Shown here in pieces: positions 55,471-64,000 of a stretch of 64,000 bases of DNA. The translations under genes were made by a program, and so were the position numbers. The stretch covers positions 2,852,001 through 2,916,000 of the forward strand of contig OY751489.1 of the NCBI GenBank assembly GCA_963565915.1, in the 5' to 3' direction. The stretch comes from Entoloma clypeatum (lineage: Eukaryota > Basidiomycota > Agaricomycetes > Agaricales > Entolomataceae). How positions within the stretch are numbered: position 1 is the first letter of the stretch; each line of letters begins with the position of its first letter. The notes below the pieces were generated by a model. It was not told the origin of the DNA. It made no database searches and saw nothing but the letters and a program-made list of their open reading frames with translations.

Positions 55471-56994
55471 AAGAGATTGTTGTTGGTATAGGGGGCATTA
55501 GAACCTTGCCAGGCTGCAAACCCGTCCCCCAAAGCAGCGTCCCAACACTTCTGGAATTGAAATCGGAGCCCCAGCCATCTTCTGAAACTGACCCCCAAAC
55601 CGATGATCCAAGAGACTCGAGAGAGCCAACAGTCTTATCTGACTGTGCAGACGGAGATGATGGTCTGTCAGTTTGGGATGGACCAGGTAACAGAGTGCCA
55701 ATGTTCGATTGAATAGTTGGGGGATCATGAGTATTGATGTGATAAATGGTGGGGGTGGCATTGAAAGCGACGGGATTAAACAATTCAACAACAGCGGGGG
55801 AAGGCAAAGCAGGGACAAGTTGTTCGGCATGCCTATGGAGAGCTGGGAGCTTGAGTGGTTGTGAGAGTTGCATCTCAGTTGGGCGATGCTTGTGAATGGA
55901 GGAATTGGCACTAAGAGCACAGCTTAGGTGTGGCGAGGAAAGAAATTGTTTTATGTTTACCAGGCAGCAGCGAACTCCCCTTCTACAAATTTTAAGTATG
56001 ATTTCCCTTGAATGGACATCCGAGTAAACTGCCCCAGATGTTGAACATGTTTCCTGTAGATCGGTAAGGCTATGGTACGGTCCATCCTAGTCGAACTATA
56101 TGAACCGTCCTTGAAGCAGCTGAGAACAAATTCAATGATTGTACAAATCAACGCTATCATGTTGATGTGGTATGTTGTGCCAAGCAATTTTGGCGCCAAT
56201 TTGCCAATAGCGGTCTTGCTATGGAACAACCAGTGTGCAAGAATCTTGGATATTAGGGGATTGTTGAAGTAGCCGGAGACACCCTAGTGAAATTCAAGAC
56301 ACTACGTGTTTGTGCAAAAACTAAGGTATTACCTTGCCGTCGAAATTGTGAGCAAAATATGTTGCATCTTCATATGATCTCGTTAAACAGTGGACCTTTT
56401 GCGCAATAACAGCCGATGAGCCGGCAAGTGCATAAACTGAGTCTATGCATTCGGTGATTGCTTCCTTGATGACACTTCGTTGATGTGCTGATGCAGAGAC
56501 AATCTAAAAAGAAATCACTAACTATATTTCACAGATGAATGAATACCTACAATTGATAAAATATGTCGGTCGGGTGTAAGAGCTTGGGTCTGATGAGAGA
56601 AGTTCGTCAATTATACATATGGCAATGGACTCACATATATTTAGCTGCTGGCAAGCTTGCTTCAGAGATTCACTGGCTAAGGACTTGCAGGTCGCCTTGA
56701 TTTTGATGAACAGGTCATCATTGAAACTGAAGGTCTTGACAACAAAGATGGCAGAGGCAAGGCGGAGGACCTGTTGTATTTTGGACGGGTAGAATCCAAG
56801 GCGATTGGGAGCTATTTCACAATTGGGGGTCTCAGGAACTGAATATGGAGTATCTTTCTTGCGAGACGATGACTTCTTTGACTTCCGTGAGGGGCGACGA
56901 TCAGTCAATGAATTTGGTGAAAATTGCCTGAGGAATTCTGCGGTGGGAAGGCAAATGTTCTGGTTGGCTTGGTGCTGGTGAATAAGATCAACAG

Positions 56995-59289
56995 CACTGC
57001 TTCTTGTTCTGGTACCACCACGTGCACAGCCACCAGTGGAGCCAACACCTTGCTTTATCGCCACATCACACGGCATCCGGCACTCCGATCGTCTTCAAAA
57101 CACTCTCCAGGCCTCCTCCCTGCCATCGTCTATACAATGGCATTGAGATCAGGCCGATCCAGAGGTCGGGGGGGTCGAGGGGGGGCACCTGCTCCCTCCA
57201 GCACCCCCTCGCCCAGTCCTTCTCATCAAGATGAGCCTATGTGGAGTCAAGAGCTTCCCCTGGACCCATCTGCTTCCTCCTACTCGGTCTTCCGCACCGA
57301 GTCTTCCGCTGAACACGCTGCTCACTCCCAAGCTGAAGCCTGTGCTCGCACTCTGCCATCCGCTAGTGTGTCTCCCCAGGTCCGAAAGAAGGCCCGACAG
57401 GGGTCGAGCCCCGGCTCCCCCTCTCCCTCTCCTTTTCCTCTGTCCTCTCTCGAGCAAGTTTCCGCCCTCTCGCCCCTCCTTGGATCCACCGTTGAACACC
57501 TGGATCACATTCTTCGAAACGACTCTTCTGGCGCTGGGACGGATCCCAACAGCATCGACATCCAAGTGGCCATCAAGGTCTTTGGCTATCTGGCAGACTG
57601 GGTTATGAAGTCCGAAACTCTCCAATTTTTCTGTAACAATCCAGGTGCAAAGGATCTCTTTGGTCCTGTCTACCAACAAATGGCATCGAGGTTCAATGAC
57701 ATCGGCCTATACACTCCGGCGGAAGCTGTGGCAGCCCTGCCCCCCCTTCCCCCCCCTTCTCAGGATCGTCGGCGCCCCCAACCTCCCCCTTCTCCTCACC
57801 CTCCTCCCCCCACTGCCCCTGCAGCAGCGCCGGTTACTTTGGCTGCTGGTGTTGCCATAGGTGGTGGTGCCATGGACGTGGATGTGGAACCTCCTGGCCT
57901 GAACCATGCCCCTGCTGGCCCCCCTCACCCTCCCCCCTCCGGTCGCAAGAAACCGCCTCGTGCTGCCCAGGCACCCAGCGGCCCCCTGCCTCCTTCCCCC
58001 CCTGTGAACCCCCAACCTGGGCGGAACACACCCCCCGTTGCTAGGCGCCACCCTTACAACACATCCAACGGCCCCTCCTGCCGCTCTATTGTTGTCGTCG
58101 TGGATGCAAAGGATACCCCAGTAGACCTTCTCCCACTGGCTACACGCATCTCTCACCATGTTGACTCCTTCCAGAGTTCAATCATGGTTGAATCCTTCCG
58201 CCTGGCGTACGGTGGGCTCTGCCTCACCGCGACCAGCGTCCCCTCCTCCTCTGACCTTTTCAGGTTGGAGACCTTTGTTCGCTCCGTCGTTCCTGAAGGA
58301 TCCACAGTTCAATGCGAGGTTCCCTCATCTCGATTGTTCTGCAAACTCATTGGGGTCCCGTTCTATCATGGCGGCAACCCAATTACCTCCAAGGATGCCG
58401 AAAGCGCCCTCCGCTCCTCTGTCTTCAAGGACAGTATCTGCCTTGCTACCCCGCCTTGCATCGTCCACGATTCTAGGCGTGCAGACACGTGCACCATCTA
58501 TTTCGACATCTGGGACTCCCAAACTGGATCCCGGATGAAGACATTCGTCAACCGCTCCCTCAACCTGGGTACCGGTCTGCTTCTTTCAAAAGGCCTCCAT
58601 GAAGATTGGAATGCCTCTCTGCACTCGCTGCTGGTCGTGGGGTCACAACACAAACTTCTGCAACTCCACGCGCGTTTTCTGCCCTATCTGCAAGGGACCT
58701 CACTGCGAAGAAAACCACTGTCCTCTTGCCTCCTGTTGCAAGGGCCGTCCTGATTCGAACCCACCCGTTCCTCCCACCACCAAGGGGGCTCCATGCCCTC
58801 ACAACGCACTTTGCAAGAACTGCGGCAAACCTCATGCCGCCAACTCTCCTCGCTGTCAGTTCTGGCAGCACCGTTTTTACCGGGGATGGATCATGACCTG
58901 ATATTCGAGAGGCGAGGCGCCCGGCCTCAACCTCCATGTACGTCCCTTGACTGGGGAAACCAGTACCCGTCGGAAAGCCCCTGCTTCAGGCCGCGGCCGC
59001 GAGGATGGGGAGGTGTGAACTGGTCATGGGGATGCTTAGAGTCATACCCCCCTCAGGGAGTATCCAGCTGCATGTACGTCGCTTTTGCTACATATCATGT
59101 TTCTTTTGGTGTATGCTTTCCTCTATCTTCTGTGGTCTGCGTCTTATTGCTGTATCGTCTTTTATGTTTTTTGGACACTTCTGTGCTAGTCCACATGCAC
59201 ATTAAACTCTTTACTGCCAACTTGTAGTAGTAGGCGACTGGACTGCCTGACGGCACCGGTATATAAATTGTTGACAAAAAAAAAAAAAA
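56995..59289 (+). mobile_element. ORF1-only LINE with 15-bp target duplication
   Basis: 2,295 bp, ending in GTTGAC and a run of 14 A. Flanked by the 15-bp repeat GAATAAGATCAACAG (56980-56994 and 59290-59304). It has ORF1 and a 3' UTR but no endonuclease or RT. The insertion is in an intron of the minus-strand DUF6532-like gene, a few bases from the splice acceptor. Confidence 0.92.
57137..58901 (+). pseudogene. LINE ORF1 protein with zinc knuckles, one frameshift
   Basis: ATG 57137 starts MALRSGRSRGRGGRGG, then Ser/Pro-rich and helical parts (VAIKVFGYLADWVMKSETL, LFGPVYQQMASRFND), a long Pro-rich linker, and an RRM-like region (SIVVVVDAKDTPVDLL, RLFCKLIGVPFYHGG, DTCTIYFDIWDSQTG). After a frameshift near 58590 come the knuckles CTRCWSWGHNTNFC, CPICKGPHCEENHC and CKNCGKPHAANSPRC, ending at TGA 58899-58901. 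About 585 residues. RNA-binding chaperone role as in other LINE ORF1 proteins. Confidence 0.85.
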
Positions 59290-60134
59290 GAATAAGATCA
59301 ACAGGGGAGCCATGCGTCTGTATAGCATCCAGTTAGCTGCCAGATCCGGGAAAATAAAAGAAGAGGTGCTCACCACGATGCGGTTCTCGAGGACTTGTTG
59401 AGCATTGGCTGCAGGCATGCTAGCTGAGCTATCATGTTCTTGCAGAGTCGGCATTTGGTGCCAAGCATCAACGGACATGATCATTGGAATTTGGATGTTG
59501 GCCACAACTGACTGTTGGGTAGGGCGGACAAAATCATGAAGCCCAGAGAACGGGTGTTGTTGATTCGGTAAGGCAGGAAAACCAGTTGTTAGAACTACTG
59601 GCACTGGGAAAGGTGCTTGCATCTGGGTGGCGGGTGACATGATATGGGTGGGTGATGGATTTGGAATAGATCCAATTGGCGCAGGACTTGGGAGGTGTAA
59701 ATCGGTGCCATGAGAGGGTATTTCTGAAGGCAGGGGTTGGCGGAATTTGGTAGGATAGAAAGTAGAAGTTGGGAGAAGAGGAAGCGCAATGTTATTCTTT
59801 CCCCAACCTCAACCTCAACCTCAACCTCAATCTCAACCACGGTCAGTTGTGGTAGTAGTACTAGTAGCCTGTGGAAGACTTGGTGCACCCGAACCACAAC
59901 CAACACCACGATGTGATGTGGTTGGAGGCTGCGCAGCTGGTTGGGCTTGTTCAGTATGTTGACGCATTGACCGCCTGGGGGGTATGGTATCTGTGGATCT
60001 GAAGGATATGTGAGCCTATGAATATAGAAGGGAGTCGGTATGACAAACTGGGGTCCATTGAAACTGGGGCCTACTGCGGGAGACTTGCTTTGAAAGTCTA
60101 TGACTTTATCAACCCATCTGTCCGCTTCACACAT

Positions 60135-60408
60135 AGTTGCCTATCACAGCCATCGCTGAAAATCACGATGGGCTATTACAGCAAATGGTATCGGTGGTGA
60201 TCATCTTGGAGTGGTGGATGATTGTTGAAGAGGAATTGGCAGATTGGCACCAATGGAATGTGAACACAAGGACGAGCGATGCATGGACAACTTGAAGAAG
60301 GCTGTGAATTATTGACACGTGATACAGCTGTTCAATTTGATTCAGTCCTTTATCATTTGTCTTAAAGTCAAACCCTGAGGCCTTGAGCTCCAATCGAATG
60401 CTGCTCCA
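60135..60408. other. Intergenic, divergent promoter region
   Basis: No coding region was recognised between the minus-strand DUF6532-like gene and the plus-strand gene that follows. Confidence 0.3.
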
Positions 60409-61115
60409 ATGCTGCTCATGCTTGCCACACCAATTATGTCCCTCAATATTGCAACCACCCAGAGTGGGATTTCTGTTGTGGCTGGTCCATTGTCAATGAA
60501 CTTACATCCATCAACGCATTTTGTTCAGTCCTCGCCTCACAATTCCTTGGTTTGTCACATCCAGTCTTTGTCCAAACTTCATTTGACCTCTGTTAACAGG
60601 ATGCTTCATTAACTTCTCTTACACCCATTCGCTTGTTGGCCAAAGAGTGTTCCCATGCAATTGCGCGTGCATCTAACTCTCGCCATCTTGCTCAACACAA
60701 TCTCAATCTGCATCAGCACAAGGAACAGAAGATCCTCCAAGACATCTCCACCAGAAAGGATTGCTGTCCAGCGAGCCGACATGCATTACTTCTTGCCAGA
60801 GCAACTAGTGGCACTTTGCGAGCAATGCACCAGTATATCCAGCGACAAGTACAAGAAACAGAGACGATACTGGCCTGGCTACAGGATTTTTCTGATGAAA
60901 CCTTAGTTTGGGCCAAGGAGGGCGAGGCGCAGTTGGGCAGTGTTCTGCATTTTCTTTCAGAAATTAACCAGCTTGAAGATGCGGAGCTTTCTGCATATTG
61001 TGGTTACCATCCCCTCCATATTCACATTCCTGGAATTGATGGAGATGATGAGGGTGTCTTGCCAGACAAAATTTGTGAAGAGTCGGAGCATGCGGCTGCT
61101 ATATGGGGGGAATGA
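60409..61115 (+). CDS. Unknown gene, two visible exons
   Basis: Exon-like 60409-60600 (MLLMLATPIMSLNIATTQ) precedes an acceptor near 60600. The longer coding stretch 60603-61115 reads LLAKECSHAIARASNSRH, HQHKEQKILQDISTRKD, RAMHQYIQRQVQETETILAW and VLHFLSEINQLEDAELSAY, ending EHAAAIWGE and TGA. The middle is helical and coiled-coil-like. No known family was recognised. No disabling change seen in the last exon. Confidence 0.45.
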
Positions 61116-61389
61116 CAGATGTATCATGTATCTATATGTATATCCATGTACTCCGTGTACTCTGTCTATTATGATAGATTTTTACTGTATGAATTTATGG
61201 CTTGCATCAGACTTCGGAGTGCACTATGAGTGGATGTATGAATTGCATCGGACTTTAGTTGATTGTGGACCAGTCCGACAAAGTGGAACACATGTGACAG
61301 GCCTTTCGCAGCCACTTCTTTCACCGACTCACATCCTTTAAAACAGGTATGTCTTTCAAGCAAAGAATACTATTCCTTGTACTGAAAAC

Positions 61390-64000
61390 ATGGAAAACAG
61401 CCCACCCAGTCACCCATCGCTCACCGGCAGTTCAATACAGGCTACCCCACCACAACCTGCTCGACTGTGCCCTAATGCATTCTGTCTCAACCCCTTTGGC
61501 GCTCTTGACAGCCTTCCAAAAATTCAATTGCATTTTCATCACACCACAATATGTGGTACTGCATTGCAGTTTTCTGATGAGCACCAGCCGCACCTGGCTC
61601 CTTGTCCAAACCCAACCTGTTTGCAGACCTTCCAAACTCTTGACACATGGCTCCACCACTGGTACCACTCTAGCAATGAATGTCATCGCTAGGTACATGC
61701 CGAGGGTCATCACTATTATAGCAAAATGTATAACCCAGTAACAGACGACCCTATGGAAGCAGACTCAGATAGGGAAGATTCCAAGGATGGCTCTGACTTT
61801 GAGGATGACGCCTCAGATGATACAGGTAATCTGATATATGTCAATCCTTAAAGGTTCTTACATGTTGGTAGACTCGGAAGGCGACTTGGAGCCGGATAAA
61901 GAAGCGATGCTTATTGGAACTTTCAACACTCTGTTGGCCCACCAAGGCAAACCTCTCAACAAAGAACTTTGACAGACCCGGTTACCTCCATGGGCACATG
62001 CCGAATTCCATCCACATGGACCAGTCAGTAAAGCGGGAGGGCGTAATCATCTGCAACAAATGGACGAGATGTATCATCCTGAACAACGATGTGGAAACAT
62101 CTACTTTCCATTTGCAAATGCGACGGAATGGGAACTGGTGGCGTGGCTAGGTGGAGGAAACCTTTCAAAGAGGGAGATCAATGCCTTCTTATGAACCCAA
62201 TATGTGCGTATTTTTTCAGATCTCCCACCGAATTGAGTTTAACAGTCTTGATAGGTGAAGCAATGCCCAGTCTCCTTTTCCAATGCCGATGTCCTCCGAA
62301 ATCGCATAGCAAGCTTACCTTCAGTTCCCAGATGGCAGTCCCAGACCCTGACAATCAACAGATTTGAGACACACGCACCCATGACACTATACTGGCGTGA
62401 TGGCCTTGAAGTAGCATGCTTTCTTTTTAGCAATCCATTATTCACCCAGTCAATCCAGCTCACGGCATATTGCGCATTCGATGCCAATAACCAACAAATG
62501 TTTGGTGAGTTTATGTCTAGTGATTTCGCTTGGGAACAGCAGGTAATCAGGTTTATTCATGCTATAAAATTTAATTATTAAGTCATTTGCTACAGGGCCT
62601 GGCCCGACCCGGTGAATGCATCCTCAGGATTGTTGGAGCGTCCGATAAGACACTGCTAACCATTGGTACCGGAAACAAAGAGATGCACCCCATGCTCATT
62701 GCGCTAGCGAATATTGATGCCAATGTCTGGATGAAGGTGTCTTCGCATGCATTCTCACTGGTTGGCTATCTCCCTATCCCAAAGTTTAAGAATGTCTCGC
62801 CAGAAGCCCAATCGATTCTGGCTGCACTTGTCTATCACCAGTGCCTCGGCACCATATTCTCAAACTTGAAGGTTGCATATCATAACGGGCATGTTGCGAG
62901 TGATCCGTGGGGGGGATTGTGTGTTATTTGCACCCCACTTGCAGCATGGATTGCCGACCATCCTGAACAACTTCTTATATCCTGCCTTGCCTCAAAACAG
63001 TCCCCGTTCTCAACTGCTGGTGCTAACGACCTTGGCAAGACTCAACCACACCCCACTCAAACAGCCAACAGCATTCTCACCACTATCAATCAGGCCTGCA
63101 AGGAGACCCCCGGCGTATGGGACCTGAACACATTTGCCAAGACATGCAAAAAACATCGCTTAAACGGTGTTCTTCATCCATTTTGACATGGTTGGGGTGG
63201 TGCAGAGCCTTCATCATTCCTAACACCAGATGCTCTACATCAATGGCATAAATTCTTCTTTGACCATGTCGTCTGGTGGGCTATCAATCTTATTGGTGGT
63301 GACAAACTCGATTTCCATCTGCAAGCTCTGCAGCATCAAGTCAGAATGCAGAATTGGCCTAACAGTGTCTCCAAACTCAAGCAGCTTACCGGCCGTGACC
63401 ATTGTGCTTTGGAGCAAATCCTCGTTCCTATCATTGCTGACAGTGTGGACCATCAGGTTCTCTGCACAATATGCGCTATTGTTGATTTCATCTTTCAAGC
63501 ACAGAATATTTACCACTATGATGACACTCTCCATGCTTTGCATGAAGCGCTTTGGGAATTCCATGCCTGCAAGAATGCAAAAATCAATGCTGGTGGTCGT
63601 CGTGGCAAGAACGGCCCCATTGGTCATTTTGCCATCCTGAAACTCGAATCTATGCAGCATGTTGTTTGGCTAATTTGGTCAAGGGGAGCGGCCTATCAGT
63701 GGACAAGTGATATCATGGAATGTTGTCACATAACGTTAGTCAAGGTGCCGTATCGCCACACCAATTATGTCAATTTCCATGATCAATGCTGTCGGTTTCT
63801 TGATTGCCAGGAGAAGCTCTGTTTTTTCCAGCTCTATGTTACGTTGAAGACCTGCCACACACCTCTCTGGATGGCAATACTTGCCAATGATGAGGCTATT
63901 GCCATGGAACAGTCACCTGAGTTAATGGCCGATGATCGTTCTTTATGGAGCCACCTCCCCGAGGAGGTTTCACTTGTCAATCAACACCATTCGCAAAAAC
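61390..64000 (+). pseudogene. Plavaka-type DNA transposase, degraded, runs off the window
   Basis: ATG 61390 starts MENSPPSHPSLTGSSIQ. Two Cys/His finger-like motifs follow: CPNAFCLNPFGALDSL and CPNPTCLQTFQTLDTWLHHW. After a TAG (61690-61692) comes an acidic linker, then GNIYFPFANATEWELVAWL, VSFSNADVLRNRIASLPSV, FGEFMSSDFAWEQQ, an intron near 62545-62596, VGASDKTLLTIGTGNKEMHP and SSHAFSLVGYLPIPKFK. Further on are the C-terminal block DALHQWHKFFFDHVVWWAIN, LKQLTGRDHCALEQILVP and GGRRGKNGPIGHFAILKLE. These are the ordered motifs of Plavaka transposases with the DUF6830-type C-terminus. Stops TAG 61690-61692, TGA near 61971 and TGA 63184-63186 (PF*HGW, likely former Trp) make it non-functional. 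Confidence 0.85.

Larger units (their letters stand above)
53171..60134 (-). pseudogene. DUF6532-like host gene, interrupted by three transposons
   Basis: ATG 60132-60134 starts MCEADRWVDKVIDFQSKSP. A Val/Glu repeat follows at 59800-59836 (from (TCAACC)n). Next come Pro/Gln/Ser-rich sequence (59640-59360) and, after an intron holding a LINE, a basic stretch RRPSRKSKKSSSRKKD and the domain 56800-55950. The domain reads KIQQVLRLASAIFVVKTFSF, VYALAGSSAVIAQKVH, YFNNPLISKILAHWLFHSK, AIGKLAPKLLG, ALICTIIEFVLSCFKDGSY and YRKHVQHLGQFTRMS. This is the layout of DUF6532, a domain known mainly from basidiomycetes, function unknown. The C-terminus is acidic (DDDDDADAEGEDEFEAD). A solo LTR (55110-55470) and a Tc1 (53200-54818) interrupt it; without the Tc1 it ends DILSGLDNDAY*. 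A frame change near 55560 is an intron or damage. Confidence 0.6.

Noticed and set aside
56924..58753. A single 609-codon plus-strand gene
   Set aside because: It starts in the host gene and crosses the 15-bp target duplication into the LINE. The real ORF1 begins at ATG 57137 and shifts frame near 58590.
1..64000. CRISPR arrays, operons or prophage
   Set aside because: Introns, poly(A) LINEs and LTR elements show a eukaryotic genome; no regularly spaced repeat array was seen.

Overview
Gene models, introns and TIRs of Plavaka, hAT, Tc1, Helitron, Ty1/copia, Ty3/gypsy and LINE type point to a filamentous basidiomycete, most likely an agaricomycete. Plavaka transposases and a DUF6532-like gene, families mostly seen there, are the strongest hints; the species cannot be told. 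There is no prokaryotic gene organisation. Most of the window is transposon, much of it nested, set in a few degraded multi-exon host genes.

Layout. 1-580 holds the N-terminus of a Plavaka-type transposase (minus). 1005-3183 is a broken minus-strand gene with an HxD...H pattern like a 2OG-Fe(II) dioxygenase. 4146-9472 is a broken plus-strand gene of unknown family, split at 6270-8338 by a chimeric insertion of Ty1/copia sequence plus a deleted Tc1 element. 9710-11500 is another unknown plus-strand gene, followed by a LINE relic. About 12835-33280 is one old Ty1/copia element (copia-B, plus) opened by a 942-bp hAT-like MITE and by a 14.9-kb hAT-bounded block (15993-30924, 8-bp target duplication). 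That block contains a complete Ty1/copia element (copia-A, 17465-22722, minus) and a Helitron (22742-30311, plus), each with its own Tc1 insertion. A fourth Tc1 lies in the copia-B tail. 33960 to about 52770 is a third Ty1/copia element (copia-C, minus). Its 3' LTR is split by a chromodomain Ty3/gypsy element (33986-40538), its RNase H by a MITE and its gag by a LINE (about 45122-50692). 53171-60134 is a DUF6532-like minus-strand gene hit by a Tc1, a solo gypsy LTR and an ORF1-only LINE. 60409-61115 is an unknown plus-strand gene. From 61390 to the edge runs a degraded Plavaka transposase (plus).

What ties it together. Most nested insertions are proved by exact target-site duplications, and several by reading frames that rejoin when the insert is removed. 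Nonsense codons are strikingly uniform: at least 18 in-frame TGA codons sit where Arg (CGA) is conserved or plausible, as expected from C-to-T change at methylated CpG. The only intact-looking long genes are two 338-aa Tc1 transposases (27995-29011 and 53440-54456). The likeliest new biology is the chimeric transposition at 6270-8338, a Cys-rich reading frame upstream of gag in copia-C, and a gypsy element with an exact 11-nt self-priming match plus an extra 3' ORF.
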